Source of the DNA: Thozetella sp. PMI_491
Lineage: Eukaryota; Ascomycota; Sordariomycetes; Chaetosphaeriales; Chaetosphaeriaceae
Direction: 5' to 3'
Assembly: GCA_021432635.1 (NCBI GenBank)
Contig: MU270020.1
Coordinates: forward strand, 522,054-586,053
DNA: 64,000 nucleotides
Below are positions 11,816 to 22,564 of the stretch, piece after piece. Position numbers and translations under genes: made by a program. Under the pieces are notes generated by a model. That model had not been told where the DNA came from and did not search any database. It worked only from the letters and a program-made list of their open reading frames with translations. The number at the start of each line of letters is the position of its first letter. Position 1 is the stretch's first letter.

Positions 11816-12295
11816 GAGATCACGTTGCGTCAAGATCTGGGGATGAGGCTCCTTTTGATTGAATGATAATGATGATGATGCAGTCCATCCTATGTTTTCG
11901 CCATGACGAAGCCGTTTCCTCTTGTATGCCCGGGGCGGTCCTAGCGAGGGAGAGGAGTAGAAGGGAGATGAACAAGGTATAGGTTTAAAGCTGCCTAATC
12001 AACGTCTCTGAAAGCAGAATATCACGAAGATAACGACAGGCTAGAGAAAAAGGAAATTCGTACCCACCGTCGTTTGTCACATACTCTTGTCTCAACTTCC
12101 CCAGCCTTCTACGCTATGCCAACCGGGATCATGAGCATCTACGCGATCTTCTCTTAGTCGCACACCCTTGTCTCACATGCCGAGAACTTGGCGCTCTCGC
12201 TCTCTCAAAAAAGCACATCTAATGTGCCCTATAATCACCTCCCCAGCGACTTTCTAAACGATAGTAGTGATGTAGTCAAGCTTTGCCGGAATTGC
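11816..12295. other. Convergent 3' intergenic region
   Basis: Space between the stop codons of the LDI-like (+) and amine oxidase (-) genes. It should hold both 3' UTRs. Nothing else seen. Confidence 0.5.
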
Positions 12296-14849
12296 CTAAG
12301 GTTCTTCCAGCCACATTCCGGCGGCGCTACCGTTCACAGACAGGTCTGTAACCTGCATCTCTGCGGTGTTGTACTTCTTCGCAAGGTCGGGCTCAAGGTC
12401 CGCGAGTGGCAGCGTGAGCCCTTTCGTGTACGGCGCTCCGAAGTAATTCGCCCCTTGGTGAATCTGGTAATGCTTTTCGCTCCTGGCCCGGAGCGACTCA
12501 TCGTCAGGTTCTTGAGGGTCCGGATCGATGCCCGGAAAGCCACCGCTGTTCGTCCCCTTGAGCTGGACACGAACGCCCTGTACGCTCTCGCGGCTGGGGT
12601 CTCTGTCGGCAAAGTTGTGTGGCACAAACATGACACTGGATGCGCTCGTGTGCATCAACGTGTTCGGCAAATCGCCCGAGTGTGGCAGGTGGTGGCTGCC
12701 GACATTCACATAGAGGACTAGATCGCCATCGTAGTCCGCATCAGCGGTCCCGTGCCCCAGGCTTTCACCATTGGCAATCGCAGCAAAGTCGACGAGCGGC
12801 GACCCGGGGACGAGCCAGTTCATCGGATCCGCGCCGCGAGGCTCAGTGTCCTTTTGGCGGACGACCCAGACATCCTTCTCTGCCCACCTTGCGCTGCTGC
12901 CCAATGCAGTCGAGTTGAGGATCGTAAGGTGGGGAGTGTTGCCCATCCCAGTGCCCGAGACGACCCTGTAGCCCTTCCGCTGGCCCCAGGAGTTGGTAGC
13001 GTCGGAAGAGTACACGATATAAAACTCGCCCGAGTTGCGTGGCCAGTCCAGCCCTGTCTCGACGTCCACTGGATACTCCTTGAGATGCATCGTATTGCGC
13101 TGTTTATTTTGCGGTTGGTCCCAATTGTAGCTCACGGTCGTAGGCTCGACGGCAATCCGGACCAGGTCGTTTGACGTGCCCGCCACGTCGAGATCAGCCT
13201 TGAAGCTGATGACGTGGTCGTGCAGCGAGCTGGACAAGGCCTCGTGGATACGATGTCCATACTCGTTTTCGGTCTTGTCGGTATGGTTGGCATAGAATGC
13301 GGCATATATGTAACCCGAAGCTCTGACCTGCTCCACCATCAGAAAAGAACAAGTCTAGAGATGTGTGCCGTTCACATACCTTGACCTCGATGGTACCGTC
13401 GAGGTAGAAGATGTAGTCGACGGTGTAGTCATAATTTCCAACAGTGCTCACGGAGCGAAGCGTCAAGAATGTGTTTTTCGACACCGTGACGGAGAACTGC
13501 GCCGAGTGCCGGGACAGGAGAGACTCGGATGTGAATTCAAAAAGGCAGATATTATTTGGCCGCTTCTCTGTCTGGCCAAGGCGATGCACCTCAGAGCTTA
13601 TGAAGTCGGCATACGCTGGGCAGTCATAACCAGGAACGAGTTCGAAGGCGTTCACACCCATGCCGAAGAAGGCATCGAGAAACTGCTGACCACCAGCCAT
13701 TGGGTCGTCGCCAGCGTAGTGGGCAAGGGCTTCTTGCAGACTCAGCTCGTACATGACGCTCTCGCCCTTGAAGCGGACATCATGAATGCTGATGCCAGTC
13801 GCCTGCGTCGAAGCGAAGTAGAACTCGAACCCAAACCAGGAGACGTACTTCTCTTCCCGGTCGAGCTTGTATCGCGGCCCATAAGGCTGCACAGTAATTG
13901 GCGGAGGCAGCTCACGTCCATCTGGGTCAGAATCAAAATCTTCGGTGTCGGTCCAGGGCCCGTCGAGGTTAGGTGGCGTCCTGCGGAATGAGGAGCTTTT
14001 GATGGCGACGCGGAAGTCTTCCACGCTGTCGTACAAGACGCCGTTGTAGTACCAGTTGGATACCGACCATTGGTCAGCTGATCCGGTGGCGTTGATTTTG
14101 TAATAGATTCCTTGTGGGAGCAAGGTGCGGCCTGAGCTCCCCATCCCTGGGCGGAACAGCTGCGTCCATATGCTTACGCCGCCCTCGGATGTTCTATCCA
14201 TCCTCCCGAGGGCAGTCAGAGAGTTGATGCTTCCCGGGTGGTCTCTGTCTACTTTGGCGCCCAGGAGCTCCGTGGTAATATCCGAGATACTCTCTAATAA
14301 TGAGAGGCCAAACTCTTGGTAAGCAACAAAATCCATCATCGTGGCCTTGACGTAGTTGCGGCCGGAGCTGTAGGGGAAGACAAGAGGAGTCACCTGGGTC
14401 GCGACCGAGACAGGAAGCGGCCCGACGGTGTAGTAGCTCATCCGCGACTCGCCTTCGACTGTGTGCGCGAGAGAAACTTTGGCATAGCGGCCTGGTTCGG
14501 CCTGGTCGCGGTGCAAATAAGATGTGGCATCCGTTTTGTTAGGCCTAAGCAGCTCAACGGTGTATATGTAGTTGTCCGCTGTGCTCGCCGGGTTTTTTGT
14601 TAAGTTGAGGTCGGCCCATTCCTTCAGCAAGAACCCGTAGATCTCGGATGCATCGTGCTGGTCGAGATCGGCCCAAAGGTTCCGTCTCGGGGCCTTAAAG
14701 CTGCTCTTCCGTCCGTTCTGGGCCGGGCGACTCAGCTTAAGGGGGTTCTGCCCGCCATTTGAGCCAGAAATGAATGTCCACAGGCTTAGCAGAGCCACGA
14801 AGACAATTGCGAACAGGGCCAATGCGGCAGGCCGTCTACTGCGTTCCAT
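12296..14849 (-). CDS. Membrane-anchored copper amine oxidase
   Basis: Two exons, 13380-14849 and 12296-13327, separated by a 52-nt intron, give 833 residues. The start at 14849 is chosen because it begins MERSRRPAALALFAIVFVALL, a basic stretch plus one membrane helix that makes a type II anchor. The open frame reaches 15032 but that part lies in the foldback repeat. Catalytic parts are visible: the topaquinone-forming Tyr473 in TVGNYDY, the catalytic-base Asp392 in FLDAFFGMG, copper ligands His526 and His528 in LHDH, and a third His (about 703) in SHHLPH. The family oxidatively deaminates primary amines to aldehyde, ammonia and H2O2. The HHxPHxGDLPNT sequence is closer to the lysyl-oxidase-like/diamine branch than to bacterial enzymes. 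It probably acts in the secretory path or at the cell surface on amines used as nitrogen source. Confidence 0.9.
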
Positions 14850-14987
14850 GGTCACGTATACCTTAGGTTTCCCGTCACATATGGGTGAAGATGGTGGAGA
14901 AAGGAAAGTGAGGTAGAGAGTCGTTATCTGGAGATGATAAGCTCGTAACTGCCGCCGGATTGGGGGCACGACTATCGAGATACGAAA

Positions 14988-15362
14988 CCCCCGTATTCTG
15001 ACCCCCCCCCCCCGCGCGTCGTATTCTGACACCCTCTAGCCACAACCGGCTAGGCACGAGTTCCGTGCCATACAACAAACTCAACCCACTCACCGCGGTA
15101 ATCAGACACCTTTCTCGCAGCAGCCACTATTTTACGACTACAACTTACAATAACTAAGCGTCCCATCACTGACCCTAATCCTAAACTCTAATCATAACCC
15201 GTAACCCTTTGATTAGTCTTGATTCGGGGGTTACGGGTTAGGGTTAGAGGTTAGGGGTAGGGAGTTTAGGATTAGGGTCAGTGATGGAATGCTTTTGTAA
15301 GACTGAGCCGGTTGTAGCTCGAGGGGGTCAGAATACGGTGCGCGAGGGGTCAGAATATGGGG
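14988..15362. repeat. Foldback (MITE-like) element with telomere-like inner arms
   Basis: Outer arms 14988-15051 and 15305-15362 are imperfect inverted repeats. Each carries the ten-base word GTATTCTGAC (or its near-identical complement) twice, at 14993 and 15021 on the left and 15327 and 15349 on the right, and ends at ACAACCGGCT/AGCCGGTTGT. Inner arms 15163-15207 and 15228-15287 are also inverted, built from degenerate TTAGGG/CCCTAA words (for example aacccgtaaccc against gggttacgggtt). The left half has about 85 bp extra between outer and inner arms. No transposase is encoded. It sits 138 bp before the amine oxidase ATG. Confidence 0.7.
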
Positions 15363-15714
15363 ATTCTCGGGATAAGACGCGGCCGAGCATCGGAGTATGC
15401 GGGATGACCCGACTCCGACAAGCCCCGCCCCAGACGGGTCTTGCTTAGCCAAGGTAGGAAGGCGAGTTGCCAAGCTGCTTCGCAGAATGGTAGAAAACCC
15501 TCCAGGTTAGTAGGGCATGCAGCGCGGGATAGAGGTAGGTGTGTCAGTATTACCCAGAAGCTAAGAGGGCCTAACTGTGCCGCGGCATTTATATATATAT
15601 ATATATATTAATATAGATATAGTTGTATTCTCCAAGTCGAAGAATTTCTATTATGAATAGTTCTTTGTTCTACAATTACCTAACTGCTTAAACGATAGGC
15701 AACTGGCTAGCTGT
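15363..15714. other. Intergenic region with TA microsatellite
   Basis: Between the foldback element and the stop of the WSC/PAN gene. A (TA)n run covers about 15591-15608. Nothing else seen. Confidence 0.5.
15591..15608. repeat. (TA)n microsatellite
   Basis: About nine TA units in the 3' flank of the WSC/PAN gene. Confidence 0.8.
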
Positions 15715-18700
15715 TTAGAGCCCCGCAACGACCGGGTTCTTGTACACTTGCAGCCGGCGACCACTACCGCAGGACTGAGCCTTGTTGCCCTTGCAGCTCA
15801 TATTGCATTCACTCGGGTCCAGGAGCTTGGCGCTAGTACTAGCCACTGAATTTCCACAGTAGCCTGTAGACACCGAATAGTCAGCGGCGGCTCACTACCA
15901 AACGAAGAGGGGCAAGGAAGAAGGAAGAAAGAGGGTCAGGATGACGTACACTCTCGGCCATACTCTGTTCCAAAGTACGCGAATTTGCTGCATGTAGACG
16001 CGCAGAGCTCCAGCGTCATCGTGTCGGCCATGAGAACTTTACCTGTTAGGCCGCGTGCCGTAGGCAAGTCGGTATAACATCCCTGGAGCTCCCAAGAGCC
16101 AACTGATTGTGGGAGTTGCGGCACTACCGGGAGCGAAACTGATGCTGACGCGTTGTATACATTAAGCGCCAGACTACCACCGCAAAACTCGTAGGCATTG
16201 TCTATGTGACCAGAGAGTGGTTAGCCAAATGAAAAGAAGTTAGAACAGGGCGGGTATGGACTAACCGATGCAAACCCGGTTGCATCGAGAACTATCCAGC
16301 AGACCGACTCCCGCTGCAGTCAAACTATTCCCACACCAGCATTCATTTCCATAGTATTCGAGTCCGGCAAACCGGTAGAGTCCATAGCATGCTTCGATGC
16401 AGCTTGCTACTGTCTTTTCTTTCGTGGTGACTAGGTTGGGAAGCGCTCGCCCAGTGTTAGCTTCCGAGTAGCAGCCGATGCTGTCATAGCCAAGCGTTCC
16501 GGGGTTAGTGGTCGGGCCGGGAGTTGATGTGACTCGCGATGAGCTTGTCAACGAAGTGGTTGAAGGTTTATCTGACGAGGTAGAAGTGACAGGAGTTGGC
16601 TGTGAGGTCCTCGTCGACGCTAATGATCGGGATGTGGAGGCGGAGCCGAGGATGTCCGAAGACATAAAAGGGGTCAAAGTACTCCTGGATTCAACAGCTT
16701 CCGTACTACTCGTTGAACTCGAGTCGCTCGCCACAGTGGAGCTTGTAGAGGAAACGGTGCTGCTCTGGGAAGTTGACGAAGGAGACACAGTCTGGATGGC
16801 TGAAGGTATGACATCTGAGGAGGTGAGTGTCAAAATGGACGTGGAAATGAGCGTGGCGGTGGAAGAGAAGGAGGATGCCGGGAGGGCAGCTTCTTCGGAA
16901 TAAGATGAAGCGGACACAGCGCTTGATGTCGAAGAAACAGATGCCTGGCTGGTAGATGCCGTCTCGCTAAAAGATACCCCGATACTAAGAGATGTAGTGA
17001 GGCTTTCTAAACCGCTAGGTTCGACTTTGCTGGAGGCTGAATCGGAAGCGGACGTTGTCAAGGAATTTGTTGAAGAGGTCATCGAAGACGTTGTTAAGGA
17101 CGTTGTCGATAAGAGGACAGAAGAGCTGGGTTCGAGAGACGATACCAGTGTCGACGAAAGTTTTGAAGTCGAAGTGCTAGAATCCAAATAGACCATCCTC
17201 GCACCCCAGATACCAGAATTCGAATTGGGCTTCCCAACAGAGCTCTTCAGATAACAGGGGGCCTTGGGGTGCGGGTGCCATGAAAAGGCAACGCATTTAT
17301 CAGTCGATGAGCAGGATTCGGCACACTCAATATAGCTGCTCGCGTAGGTCATAGACAAGTCTCCGGCATTATGGTCGATGTAGCATTCCAGGAGGAAGTT
17401 CTTTCCACTCTGCGACGTGTAGATTGTATCATTGTGTGTTGGGCACGTTAAAACAATAGTGCTTGATGCAGTGGTCGCAGTCGTAGTGATCGTCGTGCTC
17501 GTCAGGCTGAACGAGGTGCTATCTGACGAGCTCCCAGAAGATAAACTAATCGAGGACACCACAGTAGAGGATGAAGACAGGGACAAGGTGGAAGAAGGTA
17601 GTGATGTCTCCGATGATGTGAGTGCCGAAGAGAATCGTGTTGTAGAAGATGTCTCTGGCGAGGATGTTCCTGATTCTAATACAGAAGCGGAGATGGAAGA
17701 GGATGTTAAGGTATTGAATAAACTCAAGGAAGTCGACAATGTAGAAGATGTGTAAGATTGTGATGGGGCGGATGAAGTTGTGGCCACGGAGCTTGTCGAG
17801 GACGTCGAAGATACCCGCTCCGCTGAAGGCGCCGAGGATGGAGACACCGCTTCAGATGAAGAAATCGATGATGAAATTGAGATCGACGATGAAGTTATGG
17901 ATGAGGAAGAAGCTGAAGAAGTTGAAGATGAGGATGTCAAAGATGAGGACGATTTTGAAGACGAGGATGAGGTAACAGAGGATGAAGTTAGTGTCAACAA
18001 GATGGCACTCGACGGAGATGTGCTTGCCGAGGATAAGGATGAAGATGGCAATATTCCGTTCTCCAGGCTAAAGAGAGATATGTAGCTCCCACCCGCCTTG
18101 GTGACTGCGCCGTTTCCACCGCAGCTCTGATCAGCGTCGCCTGAGCACACATAGTTGCAGTTCGCTTCATCAACCTGGAGCGCCGGCTTCGTCTTGCCAC
18201 CCCAACACTCCAAGCGGTACTGCATACCACAGTACTTGTACCCCGCAGCGGCACATCTCGCCAGACAGGACGCCGCCGTGTTCAAAGTCCCAGAGTATAA
18301 CGACTTGTCAAGCTGGCGGCCGGGATTGTACTCCTTGTGGCAGCCTGCATACCGGTATGCGCCTTGCCCGCTGGAGAGCAAAGGTGGCGCTTGTTCTGCT
18401 ACCGCATTGCACTGAAATTGGATGAAGTGTTTGCCAAAGTTGAGCCCGTTGGTATTCATCGTCCACACCACGCTCCGTGAGTATGAATCTGTATTCCAGC
18501 TTCTCTTTGGAGGGGAGCAATACATGTTTGCCGTCGCGCTCTCGCCGGCAGCGAGCAATGTGCCTTCCGCTAGGTCCACGAGGTTTGCGGCGCCGAGAAT
18601 GTTGCCGTCCACGGCGAGCGGAGGCTTTGACACGGTGAGCTCCAGCGGGACCGCGCCGGCGGGCGCTATATTAGTGACTCGGAATTTGAGGTTTAGCGTG

Positions 18701-21246
18701 CGGCCCTGAAGGACGTCTCCGAACGAGTAGCCCACAGCCGGATCGTAGGGGAGCCAACCCGCTCCATCGGTAGTCTGAAATTCGAGCTTCGCTATGGGGG
18801 CTGGGCCAGCAGATGCCGAGACAAGTAGGGTTTGCTGGCCGGCGGAAGACTCCATGATAATATAAAGGCTGTAGGATCCCACGGCTGTAGGCCTGAAAGT
18901 TATATCAACAGCAACCTGCGATCTCGCGGTGATTGACATGGGAATGCCCGAGATGGTGAAAGGCGCAACCTCATTAGCCGCGACGAAAGGACTGGCGCTG
19001 CTACCCAGAGAGCACCGAATCGACGTGATCGTTAAGTTCGCATTACCGTCATTGGACAGAATAGCCGACTGCTTGCTGCCATTACTACCTACGGCGACAG
19101 TCCCAAAGTCTATATTACCGGGCATGATAGCGAGCATAGCGCTTGAGCTTTGACCGGCCCCGGTAAGGCGAATGGCAGACTTTGACGCGTACGAGGTGAT
19201 GTTATTGGTCTGCACAATGACGTTTGCAAAGAGCGCTCCGACTTTTGAGGGCCGGAAAGTAGCGTTGAATGAGACTGTCTGCCCTGACTTGACCACGACT
19301 GGAAGGTTCGGGGTGTTCGCGATTGAAAAGCTGGATGAATCGTCGACGCTGATAGTGCTGATTGTTACTTCGGCAAGCGCCTTGCAAGAGATCGCCTGCA
19401 CTGGCATCGCCTGTCCAACCTCACCGGTTCCGAATGAATAGGATGGTGCGCTGCAGTTCAGCGGCGACTTGGTCGGGGCGCCGAAGCCGTAGAAATATCC
19501 AAAGCGGGTCCCCTGGTAGACGATGCCGTCACCGAAGACTGGTCTTGTGAATTTGGTAACGCCTTGGATAGAGAATGACTTGATCATCTTGAGGGTTCCG
19601 TTTTGCGGGACGGCATTGTAGACCTTAAGCGTCTGGCCCTGTGTATCACTGGTCCATAAGAGGCCGGTCCCGGGCTGGTCGTTGAGTGTTGTCACGGTAC
19701 CGTGCCCAACACCGAGGGCATTTGTATTCTTGTCTGGGGCATCTGCGACCTTGACCCACGAGGGTACCCCGTCTGTGCACGTAAACTTGAACACATGAGT
19801 GGGATAGCCGATCACTGTAGCATCTTGTCAGCGCGGTCACGGGTGTGCAGAGTCCCATGTGTAAATAGCTTACCGTTGACATAGATGTAGCCTCCCTCCA
19901 GTGGGTACACGCCGACACCGGCATACACTACGTTCTCGTTCTTATAAACCTGCAGTACGTTATCGAGTCCCCCAGGACCATTCTTATAGCCTCCCATATC
20001 ATCCAGGTTGAGCCAGTAAGTCTTTCCGCTCTTCCCGGTGACGACGCCGACGCGGGAGACACTACCACAGGAAAATTGACTGGGAAGCAGCACAAGCGGG
20101 CTGGTGCCCAGGTCCTTGTCTGCATTGTCTAGATCCCGCTTCTCGTACGGCATGAAGAAATCGACGAGGTTGAGTGAGCCATCTTCGTTGATCGTCATGT
20201 GCACCGCCGCTTCCTCCAGAGACGTTGGGGGGTTCCGGCCCGGTACCGGTGTGTCGGCGAGCTGTGCTGCAAATCCATTCCCAGTAGCATAGAAGATAGA
20301 TTTTCCATCGGATGCAATACCCCCTCCCGACATCCATAAGCTGGCACCGCGAGTGCTGTTGTTCACGCCCTGGCCCTCCGTCGCGAACCGCTCGACGATC
20401 TTGCCCGTCGTCCTGTGGAAGCCGATTACCCAACCGGTATATTCATATTGGACGCAGTGCGACCCAAATCCAATGTAGATGTACTCGCCGACCTGCAAGA
20501 GAGCAGGGCGCTGGTGCTGTATACCACCATTAAATGTCCTCACATCGCTGTTCCTCGCTACGATTCCCTCGAGGTTGAGTGGGAAGCCGGGCTTCTCTTC
20601 AAGAGTATTGACATCCAGCGCGTGGATGTACCAACGTCCGTCTGGCCGTCCTTGTGGTATATTGATGATCGTCTGATTCTCATAAGTCTTCGCTGTGAGA
20701 TACAAGGTATCCGTGGTGGGATCGATCACGCCGGTGGAGATTATGCCGATGTGGGGCGATACATCGTAGCAGTTATCAAGATCCTTTTGCAAGAAGGGAA
20801 TGTGGAGGTTCCGGGATGCAACAATGGCTCCGGTCTTCGCGTTGAGCTTGTAGACGTTGTTTTGTGTCGTCGAAACGTATACGTACTGGATTCCACCCAA
20901 TGGCGTGTAGACCAGCGGCTGCGCGTAGACCTGCTCCAATTGGTTTCCGTAATTCCCTGGAAGTTTGGTCTGAAATATTCTTGCGAATTGGTCGCTTGCG
21001 ACGATGGCTGGATCCATATTATGGGTCCTAGTTGGATTGGTTTTAGCAAATTTCCTGCTGCCTCCTTTGTCACCTACTGACAGGACCCAGAGATAGAACG
21101 TACGTCTGATACCCGGCACGGGAGTTCTCTCCTCCCCAAGTGATAGTATCCGTCGATGCAAGAGAAGCGGCCGGGCTAACTGCAAATGACAAATGAAGGA
21201 ACGCTACGGCCGTCACGGCCGCCGTCGCCGAGTAGAGCCTAGACAT
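15715..21246 (-). CDS. Secreted beta-propeller/Ig-like/WSC/PAN protein
   Basis: Five exons (21104-21246, 19874-21027, 16266-19814, 15950-16201, 15715-15863) close in frame at 1748 residues. A signal peptide (MSRLYSATAAVTAVAFLHLS) is followed by a PQQ-type beta-propeller region (about 35-545), with repeated strands such as VYKLNAKTGAIVAS. Next come Ig-like ASH/choice-of-anchor modules (about 550-900; repeated IDFGTVAVG and TFRPTAVGSYSL-type strands). WSC1 lies near 917-1020 and a PAN/Apple-like domain near 1221-1309, each followed by a long Ser/Thr linker. WSC2 (about 1540-1640) and WSC3 (about 1660-1740) end the protein. The last two introns cut WSC2 and WSC3; splicing restores ECYCGNS, the classic WSC motif. 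WSC and PAN domains bind carbohydrate or protein. No membrane helix or GPI signal at the C-terminus. A secreted wall-binding, possibly enzymatic, protein is inferred. No quinoprotein catalytic residues were verified. Confidence 0.85.
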
Positions 21247-22564
21247 GATGCCAACAGAGGTTGATGGCTAATGAGTGTGAAGTTGTCTTTGGACATCCAT
21301 GGGAAAGATGAAAAAAGATGATCGAAAGCAATGGGGGTCTTCTCGGTTTACATGGAGGGTGGTACATCGCGTGGCCGAGAACGAAATATTTCCGGCACCA
21401 CTTGGCCATGCTATTATCGAGCCACTGGTCTTGGCCACGCCGTAGTGTTGCTCAGCTCTGAATCTACAACCCCCAAGCAAATCGATGAGTTTGCCAGAGG
21501 CTGCACAAGAAAGGCGTGTCCCAAAGCGACACCAAAGTGCTCCATTATGCCGGTACCTAGCTGCGATTCTCAGCCCTGGCGCTGCTTGTCCTGCGGGTCA
21601 TTTCGCACCCCTGAGGTGTCGAGCTTGTTCGACATTTTCGGGTGCTGGGCGTCTAGAACGCCACGTGCGCTGTAGCGGCTGGGCGCTCGGGCAGGAAACG
21701 GTGCGATTCGATGGGACACAGACACATTCCGAATGTGGCTTGCTAGCAGAGGACAAGCTTGATTATAGCGTCCCCGGCTCAGCGAGCATAAATTACCTAG
21801 GTATGCCGAGTCTGCCGGACATCGGTACTATTGACTATCCATGTTTCGGGTACGAGGAAATACTTGCGATTTTGACGGTCTAGCATAGTTGCTACGATGC
21901 GCAATCAATGGGTTTGCTCATTGTTAAAAGTTCACATAGCTACGCTTGCCACGGACTTTGCATTTGGGTTAACTAGTTAAACCACGCAAAGCTATGGGCC
22001 CTGGATTGCGGCAAGACGGAAAGGATCTGCGCTGCCGCGTGCCATGGCCCTAAGTCTATTGTGAGTTCTTGGCGAGTGCATGGTAAAGAGTTTAGTGGCA
22101 ACAACCCCTGATATGGCGTTTCTTGGTAGTTACCGAGAGTTGCCAACCCATGCCAAGTGTGCTAACAAGGACGGCCACAGCAGAGCCGAGCAAAGTCTTT
22201 TCCCACCCAAAGATATGAAGGGGAGAGATGCTCAAAGCCTAGTGGGCCTCGATGGAGCCCTGAGATAGGCACTCGTTGCGTAATTTTATTCAAATATGAT
22301 TGCACTCATGGCCACTTGCCCTTTTCATGTCTTTTGGCAGTTCTTCACATCAGCACTGGGTCACAATGTCACGTAGTAAAGAAGCAAAGGTGGGATGAGG
22401 ATGTCATCACTTTTTAAACATTAAATATAAATGCTGCCTCGTGCCGATGAGACACAGAAGTATAAATGGTATCCACGTCATGGCCTCAGCCAAGGCCAAA
22501 TGCCTCTTGTCCCCCTGACCCCAACACCCAAATGCAGTCGCTCAAATCAAGAAAGACCGGTGGC
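21247..22564. other. Intergenic region
   Basis: 5' flank of the WSC/PAN gene and 3' flank of the CFEM gene. A frame at 21485-21883 (+) begins with ATG but shows no domain, so I do not call it. No RNA gene or repeat seen. Confidence 0.45.

Noticed and set aside
15163-15287. A true telomere or chromosome end
   Set aside because: The TTAGGG-like words are degenerate, only about 45-60 bp per arm, inverted, and flanked by genes on both sides.
16508-18085. Acidic Val/Glu/Asp-rich frames on the plus strand
   Set aside because: They are the antisense of the Ser/Thr linkers in the WSC/PAN gene; Ser codons read backwards give Glu, Asp, Val and Arg.
21485-21883. 132-codon plus-strand frame with an ATG
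   Set aside because: No recognisable domain, signal peptide or splice pattern; too weak to call.
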